Shown here piece after piece: positions 24,801 to 35,836 of a stretch of DNA of 64,000 bases (the stretch's first letter is position 1; every line of letters starts with the position of its first letter). The stretch is from Xylaria sp. FL1777 (lineage: Eukaryota; Ascomycota; Sordariomycetes; Xylariales; Xylariaceae). The notes under the pieces are model-generated. The model was not told the DNA's origin. It worked only from the letters and a program-made list of their open reading frames with translations, and searched no databases. The translations under genes were made by a program, and so were the position numbers. The stretch covers positions 434,001 to 498,000 of the forward strand of contig MU400510.1 of the NCBI GenBank assembly GCA_022578965.1. Direction: 5' to 3'.

Positions 24801-26961
24801 CCTCACCATGCACGCGAAAGAGACACAGATCCAGGAACGGATACCGGGCCAGAAGGAAAACCAGACTCGGCGCAGTCTGATGCCATGCCATCGGTGAGGA
24901 GCATATATTCCCCAGTTTCGTCACAGGTCGGGGAGTGTTTGATCGTCGGCGGCTCGCCCGATGACAGCTGCTTCGCGAAGACAGAATAGAACAACATCGT
25001 TCGCCGCACATTGGGGTCCTCCAACCGCATGCCACTACTCTCTCTGTGCATTACTCTGTACACTACCGTACACTAATTGCAAGCATAACGGACACTACGC
25101 CACAGCTAGCTACATGTTAGTGCGCACCACCAAATGTTAAAAAAGACCCTTCGACAGCAGCAGGTCACACTGTACGTAGTGTAGGTATGTTATGTAGGTA
25201 TGGATATAAGTCAGTAGAAGTAGATATACGACGGAATCTTGATTCCGACAAATCCCATCTCGCAACACGCAATCCCAACCTAGGTAGGTTAGCCACTAAA
25301 GACTGCATGTCTGCGCACTTCTGCGCACTCGGGCTCGAGATAGCTTCTTGGTTGCCATGGAACAGCTCTCCGTACAGCGACACCAGCAAGACACGTATGT
25401 TGTGTAAGTTGGAAACCTGGGCGCAATGGACGCCCCTTGCCTCATGATGAAGGGACCCCTGATTATCTGCGAGGGTGGTCTGCGTCGACGGCCACGATTG
25501 GCTGCCTTCTCGGCAGAATCAGAGATGACCTGCAACATGGGGGTCCACACAAGTACCTGGCAAGTACTGCACCGTATCACACGAACCGCCCGCACACGGT
25601 GTCTCCCTCGTTGGCTGCGATTTGGGCTACGATCTGTGGTGTGCTGAGCAAACACACCCGCCTCATTGCGTGTAATCGGCCTGTCATCTGTCATCTGAAC
25701 CAAGAGGATTCACCTGCCAGGTCTTTGCGACGATCCATCCCAAATAAACAGAGCTTCATCCGCACCCATAGGCCGAACATGCCGAATATATATACCAACC
25801 GCTACAACATTAAGCCTCCATAGTCCGATCTACGCAGTATGTATGTATGTAGCGGTATGGGGACGTAAATGAGATGAGTGTGTAAGTAGCCGGTGTCTTC
25901 CCTTCATTTTCACTTCCTCTCTCCCCCTCCCTTTCTACCTATCAGCCAAGCCAGAAAGACGAGGTGCCTTTCGTATCCCTTGCCGAGAACTTCAAATCTC
26001 ATACTCGGCTACCCATAAACCAGCTCAGTAGGTAGTCAGGGCAGTTTAAAAAAAAGTCCTGGATAGTCGGCATGGCAAACCTCCGTCTCGACAATAGCAA
26101 ACAAAACCGGCTGCGAGGTTTATCCAGATCCCTGGAGATCCCCATATCACCTGGTCAGTTTTGAGTTACCGGATTTCACTAGCACCCCCCCAAGACCCAG
26201 CCGATCAGGTGCGATTCCCAACTCCTCGAGGGGCCCCCCAGTTTCAAAGCCTCATCATGTACAAGGGACTTCGGCTGGTTACATGCGTAGCGCATATAGT
26301 GTTGATGAACAAAGGTGTGTGCATCCCCGAGTTCAACAAGCAACAGGTGCAGCGCATGCTCAAGCACAGTGTACTTACTTGACAAGCCTTTTTTTGATGA
26401 TTTTGATGATGCTGAATCCCAGCGACGAGGCGTGGCAGGATCTCAAAGACCATTTCTAGTCAAAACAACTGAGCAGTTCAATTGCTTGCCATCGTGTTGC
26501 TTGTTGCTTAGCTATGTACGCTGTTTGTTTGATACCCTTGGCGGTGAATCCTCCGCCACCTCACCCTGCAGCCAGCGAGACACTGACGAAAGCGGCCATT
26601 TCGCTCGACGATTGTACCCAATGAGGCACCCTGCATTCTGACGAGGTCGCCTCTCTTGCCGTGTTGGCTGGCTTAGATAGTATCAGGAACATCATGGTTC
26701 AACTCTTTACAAATAACCTCCCACATAAAAACAGACACACATGCAAGGGTAGTATGCACGAGCACGCGCAAAACAAGCAAGTTTGTCCACCACCACTCCA
26801 ACAAGAGGCCCTGATGTTATCAATGGGTTAATCACAAAAAGCTGACCAACACTGTATCTCTCGATCGATCGTTCGTTTCTCGACTTCTATCTAGGACTCT
26901 TACATCTCTGCTACTCACCCTTGATCGTTCATGGTTTCTTTTTTCTACCTTCTCTCTCTGT

Positions 26962-26992
26962 CCTTTTTCTTTTCTTTTCTTTTCTTTTCTTC
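26962..26992. repeat. (CTTTT)n pyrimidine microsatellite
   Basis: About six consecutive CTTTT units within a longer pyrimidine-rich stretch. It could be a promoter-type CT tract, but no gene follows nearby. Confidence 0.7.
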
Positions 26993-28078
26993 ACCCTCCG
27001 CAAACCCCATGCTGCTGACTACCTACCTGGGTAGGTACCACCAGCTGGTAGTTAGCTCTCACCAACACCACCCGTCAGGTTGAGAAGAAGTGCCCATCGA
27101 GCATTGATAACCCAACTGAACTGGTCAAGTGACAACAGAGCTTAAATACGGCGGACCAAACAGCAGCGGATGGCGCGCGTGTGACAAGTTGACAGGCTAT
27201 CCATTTGCTCGTTCACCGAGATATCGTAGGCCAATTGGGCAACTCTCTCATCGTCTGGTTTGGTGGTCTGCGGCACCAACCATCAGAAACGGTGGCCTGA
27301 TGAAGAGACCCGGGCGAAATGAGAGAGCATGGCAGTGCAGGAGTCTCACGGGCAATGAGGCCAGTAGGGTGCAGAAACAACAGCCCACGGACAGATAGTA
27401 TTGGGATGGTTATATGGCGGTGTATGCAGTAATGTTGCGTTCGCTTCAGTCGGTGTTTATTATTATACTGGAATATTGTAGGGAATGCATGGGGACAGGC
27501 CAGCATGAACGACATTCGACAGGTGAGGGCGATGGCAGGTGGAGAGACGGGTGATTCTGTAAACGCCCGAGCCAAGGCAATCCAGGCCGCAATAGGCTAA
27601 GGCGACGGGCCGTGGTGAAGCGTAGATGAGTTAGTCTGGATTCTAGTCTGGATTCTGCTCTGGGGCTCGAGCAAGGCCTAGCACGGATCTAGAAGCTGTT
27701 GTGTGTGTGGCCATCTACATACGTACTTATAGTACTTATACGTACGGAGTACAGATGTCGCATGGCATGGGGCATGCCCACGCCAGATACACTACGCTCG
27801 TTGTATACTAGCATAGACAGGCATAGACATGGCTCTGACATGGCTCTAACACGGCTTACCTTCTGGTGCGGCGCGGCAGAGCTACCGAAATACCGAGCTA
27901 ACCTGCCTCCAGTATCGAGCTATCGATCTATACTATCTAGATAGTATTATAGTGTGCAGCATGGAGTATGGAGATCGTATCTACGGATCCATCTCACCCA
28001 CCTGGCAATCTCGAGATAGGTACCTAACCTACTGTAGTGTATGCCTCCCCGTCCCGTAGTGTAGATCGCTTACATACT

Positions 28079-28165
28079 ACAACAACAACATCAACAACAA
28101 CATCAACATCGCACGTGCAAGATCGAATCTTGTCTTGTGTCTTGTCTCGTCTTGTCTTGTCTTGC
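28079..28165. repeat. CAA-rich and (CTTGT)n tracts before the aminopeptidase
   Basis: 28079-28110 is an ACAACA/ATCAAC repeat and 28128-28165 is an imperfect run of CTTGT units. Both lie within 160 bases of the first in-frame ATG and probably fall in the promoter or leader. Confidence 0.65.
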
Positions 28166-28237
28166 GTCGCTGCGACATCCGAGATCCACTCACTCGGACA
28201 CAGCCTGACTCGGTTGCATCCCTTCGCTGCTGCATAA

Positions 28238-30009
28238 ATGAACACCGGAGCTCGACGTATCATCGGCCTCTGCTCCGTTCGCACAATCCATTTCTCCGTT
28301 TTCACGACCCCTCGCCTCGGGGCCACTTTGCCGCTCGCCAACCTCGCACATCCGACTTCAGTTCATCGTTCCACACCGCCAACGACATCTTTCTTCAGCA
28401 CCTCAACCTTAACCATGGCTCCCCCCAAGGCAGCCCTCGACTTTATTGACTTTGTCAACGCATCACCAACCCGTATGCTTTCGCCGCACCACCCTCCCGA
28501 TAAAAATAAAATAAATAAATAAATATGTAGATATACGTAACTAACCATTCGCGACTATCTTCAGCTTATCATGCCGTCCACCAGGCCATTGTCCGCCTGG
28601 AAAAGGCTGGGTTCGCGCCCGTGAAGGAGCGGGACAACTGGTCTTCGACCCTGAAGCCTGGTGGGAAGTATTACATGACTCGTAATGGATCGACCATCGT
28701 CGCCTTCGCCATCGGCGCACAATGGAAGCCTGGAAACCCAATCGCCATGCTGGGCGCACACACCGACTCCCCGTGTCTGCGCGTCAAGCCCGTGAGCAAG
28801 AAGAGCAGCGTGGGGTTCATGCAAGTCGGCGTCGAGACCTACGGCGGCGGCATCTGGCACAGCTGGTTCGACCGAGATCTCTCGCTCGCCGGTCGGGTTC
28901 TAGTGAGGGACGGGAAGGGGAATTTCGTCCAACGGCTAGTCAAGATCGACAGGCCAATCATCCGGATCCCGACCCTGGCTATTCACCTCGACCGCTCACC
29001 TGAGTTCAGTCCCAACAAGGAGACCGAGTTGTTCCCAATCGCCGGCTTAGTGGCTGCGGAGCTCAACAGAACGGGTAAATCCGAGGAAACCAAGACACGA
29101 GAGGCTGATAATAATCCCGAGGAGGCCTTCCAGCCTTTAAAGACCATGTCGGATCGCCACCACCCCTACATTCTAGAGCTCATCGCCGAAAATGTGGGTG
29201 TCGAGGTCCAAGACGTGGTTGACTTCGAAATAGTCCTGTACGATGTCCAGAAATCTTGCCTTGGAGGCTTGAATGAAGAGTTTATCTACTCAGCAAGACT
29301 CGACAATCTTGAAATGACCTACTGCAGCGTCATGGGTCTCATCGAGTCGGTGAACAAGTCAAGCCTAAGTCTCGAGACATCCATCCGCCTCATCACGTGC
29401 TTCGATCACGAGGAGATCGGATCGACTTCGGCACAAGGCGCCGACTCCGACCTGTTACCGGCCGTGGTCCGCCGTCTTTCTATCCTCGCCGGCAGCGGTG
29501 GCCGCCACGGCGACTCGGCCTCCGACAAGTCGTGGGAACACATCAGCTCGGACCCGGACGTCGACCTGACCACTGCCTTCGAGCAGACCATGGCCGTGTC
29601 CTTCCTTGTCTCGGCTGACATGGCGCACTCGGTGAATCCCAATTACGTAGGCAAATACGAGTCAAACCACCAGCCCGAGATGAACAAGGGCACGGTGATC
29701 AAGGTCAACGCGAACCAGCGCTACGCCACCAACTCCCCCGGCATCGTGCTCCTCCAAGAGGTAGCCAAGCGCGCTGGCGTGCCGCTACAATTGTTCGTCG
29801 TGAGGAACGACTCTCCGTGCGGCAGCACCATCGGACCCATGCTATCCGCCAAGCTGGGCGTCCGCACACTGGATCTGGGCAACCCACAGCTGAGTATGCA
29901 CAGTATCCGCGAAACGGGCGGGACCTACGATGTCGAGCATGCGATCAAGCTGTTCGAGTCTTACCTATCTCACTACTCGGAACTTGAGCCTAAGATTCTC
30001 ATAGACTAG
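28238..30009 (+). CDS. APE4: M18 aspartyl aminopeptidase (Ape4/DNPEP-like)
   Basis: Exons 28238-28472 and 28565-30009 with a 92-nt intron, joined in phase 1 to restore FVNASPTPYHAV. The family's metal-ligand and catalytic words are all present: GAHTDSPC, RLDN, DHEEIGS, SADMAH and MHSIRE. GGGIWHSWFDRDLSLAGRV is also typical. M18 enzymes remove N-terminal Asp/Glu from peptides as large oligomers with two metal ions per subunit. They act in the cytosol and, in yeast, also reach the vacuole. From the ATG at 28415 (ideal ACCATGG context) the protein is 500 residues, the usual length. From the upstream in-frame ATG at 28238, directly after an in-frame stop, it gains 59 residues. These have five Arg, many Ser/Thr and no Asp or Glu, and look like a mitochondrial presequence. 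I list the longer form. Both starts may be used. Confidence 0.92.
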
Positions 30010-30663
30010 GTATAAATACAGATAGTGCTACATTAAATACTCAGCAAACAATATTAAGAACGGTCTTGTGACCTCTTTCAGATGTTCTCGATGCGTGCTT
30101 TCCCGTTGCTTGATAGATTGTATTAGAGTTTTGGTATTCCAATATCTCCGAGTCTTCGCCTCCCCTCACTCTTACTCTACGGAGTGTTAACACATGCTTG
30201 ATGACTGCCAAACCTTCGACACATCACGCTATCCACTTGCCCTACTGTCCCTCGCTCCTCTCGAGAAATAAACTCTGCTAGTGTAGAGATATATTTCTGG
30301 TTGCTTAGTTGGCAGGAAATGTCACGAGTATAAAAAGGACTTTAAATCACAAGCATGCCAAGGCATCTTTCTCCTCCACCTCACCCTCCTCCCTCATCCT
30401 CTTCTCTCATCCTCCTCTCCTCCCTCTTCTCTCCTGCAACCTCTAACACCGCGATGGCCATCTCCATCGCCATCGTTACAAGCATCTCTTATATTTTGAA
30501 TTAAAATTCTCTATCCATCATTTATCTACATTAGAACATTACTTATATTATGCCTATCTAAATCAATGGATTGAATCCATCTCAATATCACTCGTTTATA
30601 TTGCAAGTGCTAAGTCCAACAGCAAATAGGTTCTATTCCTAACCTTTTTTAATCCAGGTCATC
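30010..30663. promoter_or_regulatory. Intergenic region with CT-rich promoter-like tract
   Basis: 30366-30436 is almost pure pyrimidine (CTCC/CTTC runs), followed by an AT-rich leader up to 30663. Such tracts are common upstream of expressed fungal genes and support a transcription start for the next frame. The first part should be the aminopeptidase 3' UTR. Confidence 0.5.
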
Positions 30664-31368
30664 ATGTCTCAATCAACGCCATACATCATCCCAGCCCGTA
30701 GGCTTAGTTGCAACACCGCATCGTCTACTACTTCTGCCACCACTACAACCCGAACCGGAACCACACCAGAAGTTACCACCGCTACTGTTACCTCCAACGG
30801 CAAAGGTAGCACAAACAACCACAACAACCACCACTACCACTACCACCACCACAACAACAACGACGACGACGACAACGACAACAAGAACAACGCAAGCCAC
30901 ATACATCCCCTAACACCAACACCAACACTGGGCCCACCCTTCCCTTCACCTTCAACTTCACCCTCATCCTCTCCACAATCCACCCCCCCACCAACACCAA
31001 CACCAACCCGCCACACCCCAAATCCACGCCCCCAGCACGTCGACATCCTCTCCCCAGCCACCCTATCCAGCATCCCAGAACCCCTCAACATGGAAACGCC
31101 AATCTACCGCCAGCTCGCGGCAGCCGGATACTTCGGGGCGCCAGGCCAGGTGCAGGTCGCGGGGCAGTGGGTCGACAGGCGGGAGCTCTCCAGCGTGCGG
31201 CTGGACGGGCGGTGGATGGACCGCGGGGAGCGGGAGGTGTGGACGGCGGCGCAGATACGGCGGTTGCGGGGGTCTATGTTTCCGGAGTTCGAGCCGGAGT
31301 TCGAGTTCGAGCCCGGGTCCGGGTCCGGGTCGAGAGGGATGAATCAGGGGAGTGAGTCGTGGCGGTAG
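30664..31368 (+). CDS. Low-complexity hypothetical protein
   Basis: Single-exon frame of 234 residues from ATG at 30664, with a CT-rich tract about 230 bases upstream. The N-terminal half is low complexity: Thr/Ser-rich, then an Asn/His/Tyr/Asp run (about residues 50-80), then Thr-Pro and Ser-Pro repeats to about residue 120. The second half looks like real protein. It has PIYRQLAAAGYFGAPGQ, then a basic and Trp-containing stretch (GQWVDRRELSSVRLDGRWMD) and ends in an acidic FEPEFEFEPG run. No signal peptide or membrane segment is visible. I do not recognise the family. Triplet repeats open antisense frames here too, so coding rests on the C-terminal part and the promoter tract. Confidence 0.5.
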   Translation: MSQSTPYIIPARRLSCNTASSTTSATTTTRTGTTPEVTTATVTSNGKGSTNNHNNHHYHYHHHNNNDDDDNDNKNNASHIHPLTPTPTLGPPFPSPSTSPSSSPQSTPPPTPTPTRHTPNPRPQHVDILSPATLSSIPEPLNMETPIYRQLAAAGYFGAPGQVQVAGQWVDRRELSSVRLDGRWMDRGEREVWTAAQIRRLRGSMFPEFEPEFEFEPGSGSGSRGMNQGSESWR

Positions 31369-32453
31369 AGAAGAGGCGGGGAGAGAAGGGAAGAGAAGAT
31401 ACCCCCATGCTTAGTTTATTGTTTTGTTAGTGCCGGCACGGATGGCTGGATGGATGGATGAGATTCACGCCGCTCACGATTTTGGGGCATGTTGGAAAGG
31501 TTTGGAGAGGGGATTGGTGCTCTTCTATACGATCTATTTGGTACTTCGAGCCCCTTGCTCCATCATTTCAAATATGCATGCAGGAGAGCCCGTTCTCTCT
31601 TATATTTACTCCTCTTTCCTCGTCTCTTTTTTCCTTTCTTTTTCATGAACACCCCATCCAATCGTGACTGACAATTCTTCTCGCTCCGCCTATGGACCCG
31701 TAGCTACAGCATTCTTTTCCTCTCTTTCCCTATTCCCATCTATAAGTCGCCGCCACCCATTCATCACGATTATCATCATTGTCATCATCATCAACAAGCC
31801 TCCATGCCTTAAATCGGCCGTTCGTGCTAAGAATTATCAGTCACGAGTGGATCAGGTGTAGATTAATATGCCAAGCCGGACATGGGAAAAGGAGGATAAA
31901 CATTCATATCAGTTTATAAGTCTCTTAGGTATTGGTTTATTTGTCTATTATACCAGGACCACACACGTAGATATGGATGGCGGTGCAAGAGATACCCAGA
32001 AGTTATCATATTGAGCTACTCTTGTCTTGGGGAATATTCTTCTGTTGTAATAGTTGCACTAGACAACGACAATGATTTCAGTGCATTGTCATGGGTGACG
32101 CTTATAAGCTAGCGAGCACAGGGTAACGATATCAAATATACAATGCATAGGGAAATAACGAGTAGAGTTTTGTCAACGCTATAATATAATTAGCCACGAT
32201 GGAATCAGCATATAACAGAGAAAAATCACAAGGGCGTGAGCGTCAGGGAACATGTCGCTTATCAAATTCTCGTCTATGAAGTGAAGCCCAATTACAAGGA
32301 ACACACACCAAAACTTGATGTGATGGTATAAATCGCCCCTCAACTCCTGTGGTATATGCAATGGTAGCTAGAGAAGGGCCCTGTGGTTGCTTTTTCAACA
32401 TGTCCTCTGCTGAACAGCAATGTATGAATGTATTTTTAAGTTTTATTTCACCC
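31369..32453. other. Intergenic region between convergent genes
   Basis: About 1.1 kb between the low-complexity gene (+) and exportin-T (-). No coding signal beyond short frames. It presumably contains the two 3' UTRs. Confidence 0.6.
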
Positions 32454-35400
32454 TCATGACTTTAGTTTGTTGTCTTTGAGCGACTGGAGGTATTTAGCAA
32501 ATGCTTTCCTATCTGTGGAGGTGGTCATGGAACGTAGAAACTCGTCTCCATTGACTCCTAGTTGAGGGAAAAGTGTCGATTGCAGATGTCGTATGAAAGC
32601 CTCGCCTGTTTTCAGGTAGATGACTTGTTCCAGACTAGCAATCTCATTCAATACTTGCTTAGTTTGGGCATCTGCCGACGGTCGAAATTGCTCATTCAGC
32701 AGAACTTGCCAGCAGGCTGAATGAAATCTATCGATTAAGATTAACTGATCGAATCCGGGGATAACCGGAGATGGTGATCCAAGAGTAGTTGGATTCTCTG
32801 AGATGCTGGCAACGTCAGGTCCACCCCAGACTGTGGCCATCTTAGTTAGGAGGCTAAAGGCTATTTTGCTCGCCGGGAGGTTTCCAGAGTCCGGTTCGAT
32901 CTCTGTAGCTAGGGAGAGGATGGAGCCAATCAATTCTTCGAAGAAGCCTTGGTTAGCTTCGGAGACAAGAACTCCTCCCAGGTCGTTGTTTAAGATGATA
33001 CCGAGGAATGTAAGATACTCGCGCCTTAGCTCTGCGAGTTGGATCTCGTCATCTGTACCATTGATGGGTTCACCCAGTCCTCCAAACACCCTCTGCAACA
33101 GAGGGGTTAGAATGATATTGAGTACATCGAAAATTACCGTCTTGAACCCAAAGACAACTTGGTCTAAAAGACGAAGGAACATGGCCATTTCATCCTTGGA
33201 GGAACTCTGTGATAATAGGCCATCAATCCACTGGGGAAGCTGTGGGAGCACGCCGGGACCCAAAACTCCAATTAATCGTGAGAAAGCTGACCTACACGCG
33301 GCACGAATGTCGGAGGACGTGTTTAGCTCGTTGAGAGCAATCAATATAGCCTCCGCGGCCCTAATGAACTCGTCTGGTACGGTTTTAGGCGGGGGTCGTT
33401 GACTGGCGGCATCCTCACGAGGAGTCCGGTCGGAAAAGCCATGTGCCAGTGTGCCCAGCGCCATGATTATATGATGGACTTGCAGTATTGCTTGAGAATC
33501 TCCTGATTTTGCCCGTGGAAGATGACGTTCCATATCAGCAAATAACGGGTCCAGGACAGAGCGAGCATACATAGCTTGCTTATCTATGGGAGTAGCGGCT
33601 GTGGATGATATGCACCCAATTGCCTCGAATAAATAAAGCTGGGCGTTAAAAACAGCATCTGCCGAGTTATCTGTCTCGTCGGAAGACATGTCGTCGTCCG
33701 CATCGTCACTAGGGACTTCAGCCTTGATGGGAAGTAGATCGCTGATAGATTGAATTATTGTTTCGGCGACATTACCAACCTGAGCCCTCAGATGTTTCAC
33801 AAAACGGAAGAACAGATACCAGGAGCGTGTGCGGATTCGGACATGATTATGATGGACAAGGGTTACGAAGCTCTCCAAGACCTGGCCGATCATCGAAGGC
33901 TGCGTCTCAAAGTAGGCACAGTATCGGTGGCATATCTCCATGTACTGTAAGAGAATAGCCGGATGTGGGAAATTAGCAACGCCTATTGTTAGGTTAGTAC
34001 AGCTTCGTTCAATATGACTAGAAAGCATTTACCGGATTGCACCATCTTGGTCATCATCGCCGCTAGTCTCTCAGATGCCTCAGGGGAGGGTTGATTTTTG
34101 GTACTCATTCCCTGGTTTGGCATGGCGAGCTCGCCAAAGAGATATATCTCGTGAAGGGCCAAATCGAGATCCCTCCAATCCAGTCGAGAACCTTGTTCAT
34201 CAAGGGATTGGAAGATGTTGGCAACAAGGTTTGACAAGACGTTTATGTAAAGATTTTGGTTCACAGCGGCAACACTTTTCTGCAATACTTGTAGTTTTTT
34301 ACGTAGCTCTTGAAACTCGGCCTCGTCTGTTTGCTCCTCTTCGTTGCCCCACGACGAAGTTTCGTCGTAACGCATTTTCATGATGATGGCATTCAAGATT
34401 GGTGTAAGCATTTCGGAAAAAGAATTAGGAAGTTCCGACAGCTTGCGGAAATACTGCAGGACGTCGGTCAGAGACGGGATGACAGTGGAGCATACTTCGT
34501 CGTATTCATCGGAGAAGAAGCGTAGGAGAGCGGGGACAAAATCGTGAAGCAATTGCGTTGCCTTAAGTCTAGTAGTATCATCGGTAGAGCGGTCTTCCAG
34601 TACCCTCACAAGGTCGGCCACAACAGTATTGACAAGTTTGGCGACAGCTTCAGCCAGATCCGTGTCGTAGAGAGATGTTCCTTTCCGGTCATGAAGCGGA
34701 GGACTTGCAATGAGCTGTGAAATGATTTCGTGAAGATTAAGAAAAGAGATCATCTGAGTCTTGTCGGCTGGGCGCATCTTCTTCCCTACTATCTCGTTAA
34801 AGGCATCAACAGCTGCATCGCGAACCTTGTCATTACTACCCGACGTATTCGTCCTCCCAATCAGTGGGAAGATATGACCAAGCATTGCGTCGTTAATCAC
34901 CAGTGAGATGTCGATCCAGCTAACCCATTTCCCAATAACTTTAAGAGTCATCTCGACGACGCCATCATTCTGACCGCGGTACAACCCAAGCAAATCCTGC
35001 CAGGACTGTGCTATCTTCCCAACATCTCTCTCTCTCAAAAGATCCTTCAGTTCGGTGTGAACCCGAACCTGGTTGTCCTGCCGCGCAACCAGAACATCTG
35101 CAATCTCGTCGTGAATGGAACTGAGGATGCGTAAGTAGAGGACGACGCCCGCGACATTGTCACGCTGTGAGCTACCAGGAGTGACAGTGAAAGCCAGGAA
35201 TTCATCGACGAAGGTTTGCCATCCGTCTTTATACAGGCCAACGAAAAGGGTTGTGAGGATCTGAGTGAGCTTGTTTTGGAGACTACTAGGATCAGGCTGG
35301 GATTGCTGGCCCGAGGAATAGTTGGCTCGTATGTAGTCAAGGAGGGCATCTCGGAGGGTGATCAGGCTCTGAAGGTCAAGGGACTGGTCGTGGATGGCGT

Positions 35401-35836
35401 TATTTACTATCTCCAGGGCGACCAGGCGGACGACTTCGGAGGGGCGTTGTGGTCTGGCGAAGAGAGAAGCGCAAACCCGCCATCCTTGGGGGTCCAAATG
35501 TAGGCGCTGCACGTACTCGATGGCTTGGCTCTTGAGGGTCTGGTCAGAGGTCGTGTCCCAGGCAATCTCGATGGCCTTCTCGACCTATTTTGAGAGGGCA
35601 ACTCGGTTAGCAGGCCATATGGCGGTTATCTGGGCAAGAAGGGGACGGTAATGGCAGAGATGAAGGATGGAGACTGAATGATGGCGACGAAGCCGGTGAC
35701 CTTGGTCCTCCCCATGTGATACTCCATGTGATCGACGGCAGACGGGAGACGGCAGACAGCCGATGGGAATGGGAAGAGGGCGGATGGTGGGGCACGACTG
35801 GATGGGGAGGAGGGGAGATGATACCTGAGACTCCAT
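32454..35836 (-). CDS. LOS1: Exportin-T (tRNA exportin, Los1/XPOT)
   Basis: Exons 35836-35825, 35584-34033 and 33982-32454 join in frame to 1030 residues, the normal length for fungal Los1. The first coding exon carries only MESQ. After a 240-nt intron the protein continues VEKAIEIAWDTTSDQTLKSQ, which matches the start of the family as I know it. The second intron (50 nt) has a perfect CTAAC branch site. The whole protein is a helical karyopherin repeat array. YMEICHRYCAYFETQP and HVRIRTRSWYLFFRFVK are typical family words in the C-terminal half. Los1 binds mature tRNA with Ran-GTP in the nucleus and exports it through nuclear pores. It is non-essential in yeast. The short first exon is the only uncertain part of the model. 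Confidence 0.9.

Larger units (their letters stand above)
18841..28237. other. 9.4-kb region without supported protein genes
   Basis: Between the divergent starts of MED15 (-) and the aminopeptidase (+). Open frames here are short, mostly antisense pairs, and lack conserved words or usable splice pairs. Examples are 19747-20115 (-, Pro/Leu low complexity) and 25296-25703 (-) against 25437-25823 (+). TACCT/AGGTA motifs are dense at about 20680-20790, 21030-21070, 21450-21510, 21670-21720, 22080-22210, 22420-22630 and 23820-23950. A (CTTTT)n tract lies at 26962-26992. Long leaders, non-coding transcripts or decayed repeats are possible but not visible. Confidence 0.5.

Noticed and set aside
25296..25823. 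Overlapping sense and antisense frames of about 130 residues each
   Set aside because: Both are open mainly because stops are few in this GC-rich stretch. Neither has conserved words, a good start context or splice partners.
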